Under the pieces are notes generated by a model. The model had not been told where the DNA came from. It was given only the letters and a program-made list of their open reading frames with translations, and did no database searches. From positions 310,001 through 374,000 of the forward strand of contig OZ257147.1 of NCBI GenBank assembly GCA_965279285.1: DNA of 64,000 nucleotides. The letters run 5' to 3'. The number at the start of each line of letters is the position of its first letter. Within the stretch, counting starts at the first letter, position 1. Source of the stretch: G965279335 sp965279285 (GTDB lineage Bacteria > Pseudomonadota > Gammaproteobacteria > DSM-16500). Shown here piece by piece: positions 8,365-18,500 of the stretch. The position numbers and the translations under genes were made by a program.

Positions 8365-9481
8365 ACAAATACAACATCACTGCCTTTAAAAACCGAGTTG
8401 CTTCTCCTCCCGTTACTGCGCGATGATCAAACGTCAACGACAAGGGCAATACTTTGCGAATTGCAACTTTACCTTCATATACCCGAGGTTCTTCACGTAA
8501 ACTTCCACAACCCAAAATAGCAACCATGGGTGGCACAATAATGGGCGTTGCATAACGACCAGCAATCATACCAAAATTTGATAACGTGATTGTCGCACCT
8601 TGTAAATCACTGGGTGCAACTGTACGATCCTTTACTGTTTTTTTATAAACATCAATTATACTACGTAACTCTTGCGCTGATTTATTATTTACATTTTTTA
8701 TCACCGGTACAAATAATCCATCTGGCGTATCCATCGCTAAACCCAAATGAATTTCCTGCATCGTACAACATTCTAATGCCTTACCATCAAACCAAGCATT
8801 TAATGCGGGTTCTGCCTTAACTCCAGCAACAATGGCCTGAATTAAACTTGTTGTAATATCATTACCGGCTAAGTGAGTAATATCAACATCATCCACTATC
8901 GTCACCGGCACTACTTCTTGATGTGAATGCGTCATTGCAACTGCCATCGCTTTTCGCACACCATGTAAAGCAATAACATCTCCTGACATTTTATATGCAG
9001 GCTTATTTTGCATCGCCGCCGCACATTGTTGCACATCTTGAATAGTAATCTGGCCTTGCGCACCAGTCGGTTTAACTGTGGTTAAATCAATTTGTAATTG
9101 CTTCGCTAATGCTCGTACTGCAGGCATTGCTTTAATTGTTGTCGCTGTTGCGCGTGCTGCGCCAATAATCATATCACCTTCATCTAATACCGTAGTACTT
9201 TCCTCTAAACTACCAACCACGGTACCTTTATCTTTTACTATTGCCGCCTCACCTGCAAATTCCACTAAGGGAGCATGCGTTTTAATTACATCACCTTTGC
9301 TTCCATACAATTGCGTTATTTTTCCTGCCTGCGGTGATGGCACTTCAACAATGGCTTTCGCTGTTTCCATCGTCACTAATGGTTGATCGATTTTAACAAC
9401 ATCACCTACTTTTACATGCCATTCATGAATTTCAGCTTCAGCTAAACCTTCACCTAAATCGGGTAAATTAAATAATGTCAT
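8363..9481 (-). CDS. bkdB: branched-chain 2-oxoacid dehydrogenase E2 (lipoamide acyltransferase)
   Basis: A 372-residue E2 with one N-terminal lipoyl domain (lipoylated Lys42 in METAKAIVEV), a peripheral-subunit-binding domain at about 115-155 (AMPAVRALAKQL) and a C-terminal acyltransferase domain. The catalytic end reads SLTFDHRAVTGGEATRF: the histidine (353) is kept but the usual aspartate of the HxxxDG motif is a threonine. I believe this variant occurs in other bacterial E2 proteins, so activity is likely. ATGA overlap couples it to the E1 beta gene. It forms the core of the complex that turns leucine, isoleucine and valine oxoacids into acyl-CoAs. No E3 (lipoamide dehydrogenase) gene is in the window. 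Confidence 0.92.
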   Translation of the reverse strand: MTLFNLPDLGEGLAEAEIHEWHVKVGDVVKIDQPLVTMETAKAIVEVPSPQAGKITQLYGSKGDVIKTHAPLVEFAGEAAIVKDKGTVVGSLEESTTVLDEGDMIIGAARATATTIKAMPAVRALAKQLQIDLTTVKPTGAQGQITIQDVQQCAAAMQNKPAYKMSGDVIALHGVRKAMAVAMTHSHQEVVPVTIVDDVDITHLAGNDITTSLIQAIVAGVKAEPALNAWFDGKALECCTMQEIHLGLAMDTPDGLFVPVIKNVNNKSAQELRSIIDVYKKTVKDRTVAPSDLQGATITLSNFGMIAGRYATPIIVPPMVAILGCGSLREEPRVYEGKVAIRKVLPLSLTFDHRAVTGGEATRFLKAVMLYL

Positions 9482-10458
9482 GCATACTCCATTACTTGCT
9501 GTACTGCAGTTATAATATCTTGCTCACTGGGTAAATAAAATTTTTCTAATCGTGCATAAGGAACAATTGTGTCATATCCTGTAACTCGTTGCACAGGTGC
9601 TTGCAAATACATTAAACCTCTTTCTGCAATTTGCGCGGAAATTTCTGCGCCCACGCCACACGTGCGTGCTGCTTCATGAATAATGACACAACGACCGGTT
9701 TTTTCTACTGATGCTAAAATAGTGTCTATATCAAGTGGTTTTATTGTTGCAACATCAATCACTTCAGCACTGATACCTTCATTAGCCAATTTTTCTGCTG
9801 CAGCTAATGTTTCTTTTACTAATGATCCCCACGTCACTAAAGTAATATCGGTACCAATGCGTAAGGTAAAACAAGTATCTAAAGGTAAAGCCTTACCATC
9901 ATTAGGTACTTCTTGTTTTGCCCAACGGTATAAACGTGCAGGCTCTAAAAAAATAACGGGATCTGGATTACGAATCGCTGCTAACAATAAACCATAAGCA
10001 CGCAAAGGCGATGAAGGCATCACCACACGTAAACCAGGTATATGTGCAAACAAAGCTTCTGTGCTTTCTGAGTGATGCTCAGGCGCGCGAATTCCACAAC
10101 CATAGGGCGCACGAAAAACTAAAGGACAACTCATTCTGCCGCGGGTTCGATTACGAATACGAGCAGCATGATTAATAATTTGATCTAATGCCGGATACAT
10201 AAAACCTAAAAATTGAAATTCAGCAACCGGTTTTAAACCTTCTATCGCCATACCAATCGCTAAGCCAGCAATCATCGATTCTGCTAACGGTGTATCACGC
10301 ACACGATCAGAACCAAATTGATCTAATAATCCTTGCGTTGCTCGAAATACACCGCCATTTTTTGCTATATCTTCGCCCAAGACAACAACGGTAGTATCAG
10401 CGTGCATTTCATACGTTAATGCCTGAGTAATTGCTTCAACCAACGTGATTTCAGTCAT
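9478..10458 (-). CDS. bkdA2: branched-chain 2-oxoacid dehydrogenase E1 beta subunit
   Basis: About 326 residues. Motifs typical of E1 beta are VVLGEDIAKNGGVFRAT near the N terminus, TPLAESMIAGLAIGMAIEG, and the C-terminal transketolase segment with VIDVATIKPLD and VIIHEAARTCGVGAEI. The ATG at 10458 has ggaga 7 bases upstream, so I prefer it to the in-frame start six codons earlier at 10476. The gene overlaps E1 alpha by 8 bases and E2 by 4, so the three subunits should be translated together. With E1 alpha it forms the thiamine-diphosphate enzyme that decarboxylates branched-chain 2-oxoacids. Confidence 0.93.
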   Translation of the reverse strand: MTEITLVEAITQALTYEMHADTTVVVLGEDIAKNGGVFRATQGLLDQFGSDRVRDTPLAESMIAGLAIGMAIEGLKPVAEFQFLGFMYPALDQIINHAARIRNRTRGRMSCPLVFRAPYGCGIRAPEHHSESTEALFAHIPGLRVVMPSSPLRAYGLLLAAIRNPDPVIFLEPARLYRWAKQEVPNDGKALPLDTCFTLRIGTDITLVTWGSLVKETLAAAEKLANEGISAEVIDVATIKPLDIDTILASVEKTGRCVIIHEAARTCGVGAEISAQIAERGLMYLQAPVQRVTGYDTIVPYARLEKFYLPSEQDIITAVQQVMEYA

Positions 10459-11530
10459 GTTTAGTCTCTCCAACATTTTTTAACATTTCACGTTGCTCAT
10501 GATATATTTTTGGCAGCTCCGCATACAAATAATCAAACATCACATCGGGTGTAGCGGCTGGTGTATTTAAATATTCTTCGACAACTTGTTCTATCTCACG
10601 CGCACAATCTGTTTGTAATTGTTCTTCTTTTGTTGCATCCCATACTTTAATTATTTCAAGATAACGGCGTAAACGTTGAACAGGTTCTTTAGCCCATTCT
10701 ATTTCACGCAGACCTTTTGGTTCATAACGACTCGCATCATCCGCAGTTGTGTGATCACTTTGTCGATAAGTGATAATTTCAAGTAATGTGGGTTCTTGCA
10801 AATCTCGCGCTTTTTTTAATGCTTCTGCAACTCGATGACGCACAGCAATAATATCATTCCCATCCACTTGTTCACCGGAAAATCCTGCTGCTATTGCTTT
10901 TTGAGCAATCGTTTGCGATGCCGTCTGTGCCGTGCGCGACACGGATATAGCCCATTGATTATTACTGACAACAAAAACAATGGGTAATTTCCAAGCGCCT
11001 GCAACATTCATGGCTTCATAAAAATCACCTTCTGAAGTACCACCATCGCCACAAACAGTGAGTACAGCACGTTTTTCTTTTCGAATAGCAATTGCTGTTG
11101 CAGCACCTGCTGCATGCAAACATTGTGTAGCAATAGGAACACTGTAGGGAAAATCAATTTTATTATTTACAAAACAATTACCACGCTCATCACCACCCCA
11201 ATATAAAAGAATTTCAGCTAACTTAACACCTCGCTGAATCAAGGTGCCGACATCGCGATAATAAGGCACAAATATATCATTTTTTTCCAAAGCATCGCCC
11301 ATGCCTACAAAAACAGCTTCTTGACCTCGTGTTGAAGGATAGGTCCCCATCTTACCCGTGCGCTGCAAAGCAATCGCTTTATTATCAAATAAGCGATTTA
11401 ATACCATTAAACGATAAAGTCGGATTAAGTGTTCAGGATCTTTTGCAAAAGCAGGTAGTTCAGCAAGCAAATGACTTTGTTCATCAAGAATTTGATAATA
11501 TGGAATTTCAAAACGTGCCACTATTTTCAC
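10451..11530 (-). CDS. bkdA1: branched-chain 2-oxoacid dehydrogenase E1 alpha subunit
   Basis: A 359-residue thiamine-diphosphate enzyme. The cofactor-binding motif starts with GDG at 161-163 and closes with NN at 190-191, the expected GDG-X~27-NN spacing. The loop YRQSDHTTADDASRYEP corresponds to the ordered phosphorylation loop region of mitochondrial E1 alpha and holds active-site residues. The start is read as a GTG at 11530, preceded by ggag about 9 bases upstream. First gene of the leftward bkdA1-bkdA2-bkdB operon; the upstream region holds a 150-bp palindrome. Confidence 0.93.
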   Translation of the reverse strand: MKIVARFEIPYYQILDEQSHLLAELPAFAKDPEHLIRLYRLMVLNRLFDNKAIALQRTGKMGTYPSTRGQEAVFVGMGDALEKNDIFVPYYRDVGTLIQRGVKLAEILLYWGGDERGNCFVNNKIDFPYSVPIATQCLHAAGAATAIAIRKEKRAVLTVCGDGGTSEGDFYEAMNVAGAWKLPIVFVVSNNQWAISVSRTAQTASQTIAQKAIAAGFSGEQVDGNDIIAVRHRVAEALKKARDLQEPTLLEIITYRQSDHTTADDASRYEPKGLREIEWAKEPVQRLRRYLEIIKVWDATKEEQLQTDCAREIEQVVEEYLNTPAATPDVMFDYLYAELPKIYHEQREMLKNVGETKHD

Positions 11531-11575
11531 ACTTGCACACTCCCTTGTAATTTAATATACAACGATTCCTGCTAG

Positions 11576-11725
11576 GTAACTATTCAGCAGCCAGGAGCGT
11601 GTAAGTGCCTTACTTAAAATACCGCTCCAAGCGAAACATCCCTGTTTTAGGCTTGCCATCCATGGCAAGCAAGTCGCTTTATTTTAAGTAAGGCACTTAC
11701 ACGCTCCTGACTGCCGAATAGTGAC
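11576..11725. repeat. 150-bp palindromic element with gtaactatt-type ends
   Basis: The outer arms (about 11576-11621 and 11680-11725) are near-perfect inverted repeats reaching from gtaactattcagcag to ctgccgaatagtgac. The loop holds a second perfect small palindrome at 11651-11670 (gcttgccat, two bases, atggcaagc). The outer ends match elements at 44039, 45467 and 62234, but the inner part is not the REP-like unit. The remainder of the 404-base gap 11531-11934 holds only leader sequence for the L,D-transpeptidase gene; I see no gene in it. Confidence 0.85.
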
Positions 11726-11934
11726 TCTGCTAATACAACTCACATCAGGTTATCGATCGACTTACATTGAGTCAACTGGTTTTGCCTACTGAATAGCTAT
11801 GATTTGCGCAACAAAATTGCATCGATCATTAAACGATCAAATGCTGCTTTATCTCTTATAAAATCGCACTCTTTTTACAAATAAACGCACTATTCACTCT
11901 CTCCATGATAGAATAAAAATAAAGGAGTGTTTCC

Positions 11935-13107
11935 ATGAGTAATCATTTTCGATTGTTCATGCAATATTTGATCTTAAATTTCGCAGCATTATGGCTTTGT
12001 CCATCCTATAGCGAAACCATTCCCAGTGCGCCTTTGGTCACTCCACCTTTAACTCTGGCCAGTAAAAATGTAACTCTTTTGCAAAATGAATTAAATCATT
12101 ATCAAAATGCGGTACAACAACCCTGGGTTCCTCTCACTTTAGAATCCAAATTAAAATTAGGTAAAAAAAATTCAAGCGTGCCATTATTACGTCAACGATT
12201 ACAAATCGCGGGTGATTTAAATAATGAAAATCCCAACGATAACTCTATTTATGATGCTCAAGTAGCACATGCAGTTAAGCATTTCCAATATCGACATGCA
12301 CTTGAAGCAGATGGCATTATTGGTAAAGCAACACTCGCTGAACTTAATATTCCACCCGAGCAACGCATTAAAACATTACAAATTAATTTACAGCGCTGGT
12401 CAGATTTGGCAAAAAAATTAGGTAATCGTTTTATTATCGTTAATATCCCCGATTTTGCGTTATATCTATTTGATCAAGGTAACCAAGTTATGATGATGAA
12501 AACTATCGTCGGTAAACCTGATCTGCAAACGCCCGAGCTAAACTCACGTATTACTCGAATTATTTTTAATCCTTATTGGCATGTGCCTGACAAAATTGCG
12601 GCACGTGATATCATTCCTAAACTACGCAAAGATCCTTATTATCTCGATGATATGCATATTAAAGTTTATGTAAAAGACAGTGATCATACCGAACAAGTAT
12701 CAGGAAATGATGTTGATTGGCAGCGTACTCAAGGAGATGATTTATCCTATGAGTTTCGTCAAGAACCCGGTGAAGATAATGCATTAGGCGTAGTAAAATT
12801 TGAATTTCCAAATTCTTATTCCGTGTATTTACATGACACTCCAGTGAAAACTTTATTTGAGCAACCCTATCGTGCTTTAAGTCATGGTTGTATTCGTCTG
12901 GAAAATCCTTTAGATTTGGTGAATTATTTAATTCAAGACAATACTGAGTGGAATAGTGATCGCATTGATACAGTTATTGATTCCCACCAAACAACCAATA
13001 TACGTATTATCAAACCTATCCCTATTTATATAACCTACATCACAGCCTGGGCTGATGAAAATGGAGTGGTCAATTACCGCAATGATATCTACAACAAAGA
13101 TTTATGA
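11935..13107 (+). CDS. L,D-transpeptidase with peptidoglycan-binding domain (YcbB/LdtD-like)
   Basis: A 390-residue exported cell-wall enzyme. Residues about 8-27 form a signal peptide, about 80-135 a PG-binding type 1 domain (VAHAVKHFQYRHALEADGIIG), and about 160-335 the YkuD catalytic domain, whose SHGCIRL places the nucleophile at Cys319. The upstream conserved YLHDTP supplies the catalytic-region histidine. The ATG has a strong aaaggag 7 bases before it. It would make 3-3 crosslinks in periplasmic peptidoglycan or attach proteins to it. E. coli LdtD is about 615 residues, so this is a shorter version. The RlmM-like gene overlaps its 3' end. Confidence 0.92.
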   Translation: MSNHFRLFMQYLILNFAALWLCPSYSETIPSAPLVTPPLTLASKNVTLLQNELNHYQNAVQQPWVPLTLESKLKLGKKNSSVPLLRQRLQIAGDLNNENPNDNSIYDAQVAHAVKHFQYRHALEADGIIGKATLAELNIPPEQRIKTLQINLQRWSDLAKKLGNRFIIVNIPDFALYLFDQGNQVMMMKTIVGKPDLQTPELNSRITRIIFNPYWHVPDKIAARDIIPKLRKDPYYLDDMHIKVYVKDSDHTEQVSGNDVDWQRTQGDDLSYEFRQEPGEDNALGVVKFEFPNSYSVYLHDTPVKTLFEQPYRALSHGCIRLENPLDLVNYLIQDNTEWNSDRIDTVIDSHQTTNIRIIKPIPIYITYITAWADENGVVNYRNDIYNKDL

Positions 13108-14017
13108 TAAACCATTCACGACAATTTATGTCGCAAAACCCACTTTACTGAATGAATTATGTGAAGAATTAACTGACGTTGTTTGCATTATCGAAAACTT
13201 AGTATTTTCAAATCATGCTATGTCTACTAGTTGTTTTGCTTTAGATATTTGGTTTAATCCAAAAATTAGTACTTTTGAATCTATTTCTGCTGCAACTCAA
13301 ATTCTTAAACAAGCGGGAAAATTTTGGTATTTAAATCCCATCGAAAATATTCGTCGTTCGCATTTGATTAGTGAAAATTTACGTAAACTCCCTGAATTAT
13401 TACTCACTGTTCCATTGCAACAAGCTATTCCAAATATTGGTTGCTTTAGTTTATTAGATAAAAACACTCTTTTATATGCCACTGAGCGTTGGAAAAAACC
13501 GCCCTTAGGCCATTTTGAATTTATTGAAGATAAAATCAACCCGCCTAATCGTGCGTACTTAAAATTATGGGAAGCATTAACTTATCTTGAAATGTACCCC
13601 AAAGCCGGTGAATTAGCCGTTGATTTAGGCGCATCACCGGGCGGTTGGAGTTATGTCATGCAATCACTGGGGGCACGTGTTCTTTCTATTGACAAAGCAG
13701 AACTAGAACCACGCATCGCAAAATTATCCCATCTTACGTTTATGCAAAAAAGTGCTTTTGAATTAACACCTGATGAGTTTGCTGAACCCATTGATTGGTT
13801 ACTTTGCGATGTTGCCTGCTATCCACAACGTTTATATGATTTAACTTTAAAATGGATTAAATCTGGCAAGGCAAAAAGAATGATTTTCACTATTAAATTA
13901 CAAGGAAAAACTGACTTTGAGATTATTAAAAAATTTAAAGAAATTCCTAACAGCCAAGTTATACATTTGTTTCATAATAAACATGAAGTAACGTTTTTTT
14001 ATTGCCAACCAATATAA
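13082..14017 (+). CDS. rlmM: RlmM-like FtsJ-type methyltransferase
   Basis: About 311 residues. The C-terminal half has the SAM-binding motif LAVDLGASPGGWSYVMQS, followed by an acidic motif in WLLCDVAC, a conserved lysine in FTIKLQG and a terminal HEVTFFYCQ, in the order of RlmM, which 2'-O-methylates C2498 of 23S rRNA. The N-terminal THUMP-like part is shorter than in E. coli RlmM (366 residues). Start choice is uncertain: the ATG at 13055 would overlap the transpeptidase gene by 53 bases, the ATG at 13082 by 26, and neither has a good ribosome site; I chose the smaller overlap. Translational coupling with the upstream gene is likely. Confidence 0.82.
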   Translation: MISTTKIYDKPFTTIYVAKPTLLNELCEELTDVVCIIENLVFSNHAMSTSCFALDIWFNPKISTFESISAATQILKQAGKFWYLNPIENIRRSHLISENLRKLPELLLTVPLQQAIPNIGCFSLLDKNTLLYATERWKKPPLGHFEFIEDKINPPNRAYLKLWEALTYLEMYPKAGELAVDLGASPGGWSYVMQSLGARVLSIDKAELEPRIAKLSHLTFMQKSAFELTPDEFAEPIDWLLCDVACYPQRLYDLTLKWIKSGKAKRMIFTIKLQGKTDFEIIKKFKEIPNSQVIHLFHNKHEVTFFYCQPI

Positions 14018-14025
14018 ATCGCAGT

Positions 14026-14058
14026 TGTAGGGTGGGCAAAGCGCAGCGTGCCCACCGT
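14026..14058. repeat. REP-like hairpin, single copy
   Basis: One full unit of the repeat family, in the orientation gtagggtgggca..., 8 bases after the stop codon of the RlmM-like gene. It can fold into a hairpin (8-bp GC-rich stem) and lies between convergent genes. Confidence 0.9.
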
Positions 14059-14112
14059 TCCAACTTTAAAAATCCAATAAAATTAATTGACTAACACAAA
14101 AAATGATTATTA

Positions 14113-15468
14113 TTATTTTTTTAAAGGAAACCAATATGCCATATAAAGCGGATAATTATGATACTGATTTTTAGCATCAATATATAAGGGCTTAGCACTA
14201 AATGTCATCCGATAAGGCGGACAATATTTACTGGCATATTTATTTAGACTTTGACTGCGAGTGACCCAGCCTGATTTAACTTCGATAGGAATAATTTGAT
14301 TATCAAATGAATATAAAAATTCAATTTCAACACGGTTATCTTGCCAGCTATGTAAGTTAACAATATTATTTGCAATAAACTCCTGAGCTATAAAATTTTC
14401 AGCAAAATAACCTTTATAAGTGCCATAATCATAATCTAAAATAGTTTTTGGCGATAAATCAGATAAAGCGCCCAGGACTCCCACATCAAATAAATATACC
14501 TTGAAATGACTTTCATCTACATAAGCCATTAATGGTAATTCCACATGTTTAACAATAGGAACTTTAATAATAAGCTCTGCAGACTGCAGCCAATCAAAAA
14601 CATTTGCTAAACGCTGATAACGATCAAGTCCCGGAATAATGCCTTTAAATTGAAAACGTTTTGCCGAGCCATCTTGTGTTTTAGCTAATTGACTTGGAAT
14701 TGCCTGCCAAACACGATCAATATACATCGCATTCACTTTTCCTGCATGTTTTGCTATGTCAGCATAATAACCATAAATAATGTCTTTTTGTTTTTGACGC
14801 GCCAAAGTTAATGCGGTATATAAATCATCTTTATTATCAATGTAAGTCTGAACAACTTCAGGTAATCCGCCCGTCACTAAATATATTTTAAGTTGTTGCC
14901 ACAAGTGCTCATGCACAATTTCTGAAATCGAATCTTTACTACTACAATTATTTAAATAATCTACGGATTTTTGATCATCACTCGCTACAAGAAATTCAGC
15001 AAAGCACATAGGCCGCATATGAAAAAAATCAACTTTCCCTACCGGAAACGACGTCTCGCCTAAATGCAACCCTAACAAAGAGCCTGCGCAACATAATGCA
15101 AGCTCGGGTAGTTCCTCGGCAAAATATTTTAAACTGGTAAGAGCTTGAGGACAGGCTTGTATTTCATCAAAAATCACTAAATCATGTTTTTTATCAATAG
15201 GCTTACCCAATAAGAAACTTATATCATTCAAAATCCGCTGCGAGTTAAAATCACCGTTAAACAAGCTTGCGGCTTTTAGGTTTTGTTCAAAATTTATATA
15301 GTGAACAGCTGAAAAGTCACTCGTTCCAAATTGTTTTAACACATAGGTTTTCCCCGTTTGCCTAACTCCCTTAATAATCAATGGCTTACGGTTTTTTTGG
15401 TTTTTCCAAGCTCTTAAATTATGTAAAATTAATCGTTTCATACTTGTATTTTCCGTCTTATATGACAT
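14113..15468 (-). CDS. AAA ATPase with DUF4143 C-terminal domain
   Basis: A 451-residue ATPase of the AAA_14/DUF4143 group. The Walker A motif is GVRQTGKTY near residues 34-42, Walker B is LVIFDEIQ near 95-102, and the C-terminal third has the nuclease-like DUF4143 pattern ENFIAQEF...NRVEIEFLY...IPIEVKSG. The cellular role of the family is not established; members are common beside mobile and defence genes. The start at 15468 has no clear ribosome site and the ATG at 15441 is an alternative. Its first 43 coding bases and upstream region are part of an 88-bp sequence duplicated at 19815-19902, with the giant kinase gene between the copies. It is one of three such ATPases here. Confidence 0.88.
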   Translation of the reverse strand: MSYKTENTSMKRLILHNLRAWKNQKNRKPLIIKGVRQTGKTYVLKQFGTSDFSAVHYINFEQNLKAASLFNGDFNSQRILNDISFLLGKPIDKKHDLVIFDEIQACPQALTSLKYFAEELPELALCCAGSLLGLHLGETSFPVGKVDFFHMRPMCFAEFLVASDDQKSVDYLNNCSSKDSISEIVHEHLWQQLKIYLVTGGLPEVVQTYIDNKDDLYTALTLARQKQKDIIYGYYADIAKHAGKVNAMYIDRVWQAIPSQLAKTQDGSAKRFQFKGIIPGLDRYQRLANVFDWLQSAELIIKVPIVKHVELPLMAYVDESHFKVYLFDVGVLGALSDLSPKTILDYDYGTYKGYFAENFIAQEFIANNIVNLHSWQDNRVEIEFLYSFDNQIIPIEVKSGWVTRSQSLNKYASKYCPPYRMTFSAKPLYIDAKNQYHNYPLYMAYWFPLKK

Positions 15469-15513
15469 TTATTACAAGTAATTATCGTCAAATTTGACGT
15501 TATTTGCAAGTTA
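15426..15513. repeat. 88-bp direct repeat, copy A
   Basis: Identical in 87 of 88 positions to 19815-19902, same orientation (the mismatch is t/c near 15444). The copy covers the start codon and first codons of the ATPase at 14113-15468 plus its upstream region, including a 14-bp palindrome. With copy B it brackets the WD40/LRR/kinase gene. Confidence 0.95.
15486..15499. promoter_or_regulatory. 14-bp perfect palindrome, candidate operator
   Basis: The sequence cgtcaaatttgacg is a perfect dyad about 18 bases upstream of the ATPase start. The same dyad is at 19875-19888 in the duplicated copy upstream of the kinase gene, so both genes could answer to one regulator. The role is inferred from symmetry and position. 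Confidence 0.5.
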
Positions 15514-15592
15514 CACTATAGTGGCTTTGTAGTCAGAAGCTGTTACACCAGCAGGGCCGGTATCTCCGGCCGCCGTGGTTGCTTAATAAACT

Positions 15593-18500
15593 TTATTTAT
15601 TTACCAAAGTCGGTGGTCCTGAATTCAAATTTCCCTGATAACTTACCGCCGCTGAATTCGGCGATTGTGAATTTAAATTACTTTGATAACTCGATGCTGC
15701 AGCACTCACAGAAGCTGATACTGCACTTGCCGCCGTAAATTCTTTTTCATCGGATCGTAAAAACTCTACCACACGCGCAGCCGTCGGACGCTTAGCTTGA
15801 TCACCATCCCAACAAAATTTAATTAATGAGGCTAATTTTGGCGGGCAGTCTTTTGGAATATCTTCACGATCACCTCGCATAACCCAAGTTGGAATAACAC
15901 TGGGATTATGAGCATCAGCAAATGGGATTTTACGTGCAGCAACCTCCCAAAATGTTATGCCTAAACTATAAACATCCGATTTTTGTGTGTAGATCGCTTT
16001 GCGTTCAAAAAGTTCCGGCGCCATCCAAGCCGGTGTTCCTGCACTACCACCTTTGGTGGTGGTTTTAGTTTCATTTTTAATTTTCGATAATCCAAAATCG
16101 GTAAGCTTAGCATGAGAATTTTCATCGAGTAAAACATTTAAACTTTTTAAATCACGATGAAATATATTCTCTGCATGTAAAAAAGCGACACCGCAAGCAA
16201 TCTCTGTTATTAATCGATAGCGTGTTTCCCAGGCAAGGTTTTCTTTACTGTGCAACACATTAAATAATGATCCTTTTGGCATGTATTCCATCACGATGCA
16301 ATATTGTGGATTTCCTAAACACGCGCCGTAAAATTGCACAATATTTGGCGAACGCAACTTCGCCATGATTTGCGTCTCCGCTTTAAACTCTTCTAATGAA
16401 TCGGCGGTAGGATTCGCTACTAATAATTGTTTAATCGCCACTGGATTAAACCGCCACGTACCTTGATGTACGACACCAAATCCTCCACGACCTAATTCTT
16501 TATCAATTTTTAGATCTGCGAAATTAATAATAAACGATGTTGTGATGGGTGTGTTTTGTGTTGGCACAGCAACCGCATTAACACTGGATGTTGCCATGGT
16601 AGGGGGTGCAATCGCTACGGCGGAAGACATACTGGCTGTTCCAGCTGCAGCTGTCGCGGTATTTGCATTGCTACTTGGTATTCCTGTTTGCGTCAGTGAG
16701 GTTTTTTGATCTTTACTGTCAACTATATTGACTGCTTGTTCATCACGCAAAATCGTTAATTTTGTGGCGCGAGCTTTAATCATGTTTTCTAATTGTTGAA
16801 TGCCTTGTGTTGAAATACTCGTACGCCGTAAATCTAACTGCATTATTGTGTTATTAGCGCTGAGTAATTCTGCAAATACTGGTATGTCTTTATCTGTCAG
16901 CACAACATAACGTAAGTTTAATTGTTGCACTGAGTGATTGGTTTGCAGTGCAATAAAAATTTCTTCTAAATCTTTCAATCTTAAACGGCGCATTCCCACA
17001 TCCCAACATTTAATTGTACTTTCTCCCAATAATCGTTTGTCACCTGACACGCTAGCTAAGCGATTGCCGGGAAGTACGGCAACACTTGCCACTGCATCGC
17101 TGTGGGCTTTGAATGAAGTGGTTTGATTAGTTCGTAAATCCAGCAAGTTAATCATGCCGTTAGAAGTGGTTACCAAACACTCTTCGGTAAATTGATTAAC
17201 TGCTTGGAATTTATCTTTGCTTTTGTCATTTGATATGAAATTAATACACTCGCCAGTAAAAATATTCCATAAACCAAACTCTCGTTCAGAAAAACTGGTT
17301 AAATTTCCATTCGCCAAGATAGCAAACGTAATAATACGTTGTTGATGTTTTTTAAGTGCCTGCACAAGTTGTCCTGTTTGCACATTCCAAATTTTGATTT
17401 GATTATCAATGGATGAAGCACTGGCTAAATAACCATTCGGTAGCAGTATTAACGCATCAAATATTTCGTTACCCGTATCACCGATTGTTTTCAGTGTACG
17501 CTCACATTGGCCATCGTTAATATTCCATAATTTAATCGTACCATCCGCAGAACAACTAACTAAGCGACCGTCTGGCAGTGTAACTAAATCAGTCACTGCT
17601 TTTTTATGTCCTACCAAGGTGTGTTGATTTTGTTTGGTGGCTAACAACCAAATTTTAATTGTGCCATCTAGTGCACCACTCGCCAGCATATTGTTTGGTA
17701 AAGCGGTTAATTTAGTAGCGTCTTTGTGTTCCAGTGTTGACAGACATTGACCATTATCAGCATGCCAAATTTTAATTTGACCATTTAATGCCAAACTCGC
17801 TAGTTGTGCATTTGGCACCGCGACCAGTATTTTAATCGCTTCTTTACCATGTCCTTTTAATTCTTGTATGGTTTTTGGTTTTGCGGTTTTATCCCACACA
17901 ATTTTATTAGAGAAATCAATAACTGTTGCTGTCTGCTGTGTAATCTCCGTTAAAGTCGCTTTTGCATCAAAAGCGTGCGGTATCATAATTTTATTTTGTA
18001 GTAATAATTGCTCTTGTAAGCGCGCTAGATTATTAATTGCTTCAGCGTGTTTTTGCTGTGCAGCTTGTCGATACCAATATATCGCCAGTTGATGGTTGAT
18101 CGGCGCACCTAAACCGATTTCGTAACAATGGCCTAACACATTTAATGCAAAACTATCGCCACGTTCTGCCGCTTGGTGAATCAGATTAATATTTTCAGCT
18201 ATCGCAGCACGAGCCGTTTGTTGATCGGCAGGAGTTTGCATAATTGTCAACGCTTGCTCAGCAAACAGTACCGACACAGCTTTGATAATGGGTAATGCTT
18301 CGTGCTGTAATAATTTCAAACTAGAGTGTTGAGCAAGACTCTCTAACAAAATCTTAACGCCTTGCCAGGTAATTGACGCGTAGGACAAATCAATATCTGT
18401 CAGTTGTGTAGCAGATAATAATTTTAGTAACTCAGCTAACTCACTATCTTCTAGCGAACAATTTTGCAGATTCAGTTGCTTTATTGAACTACCTGGCAAA

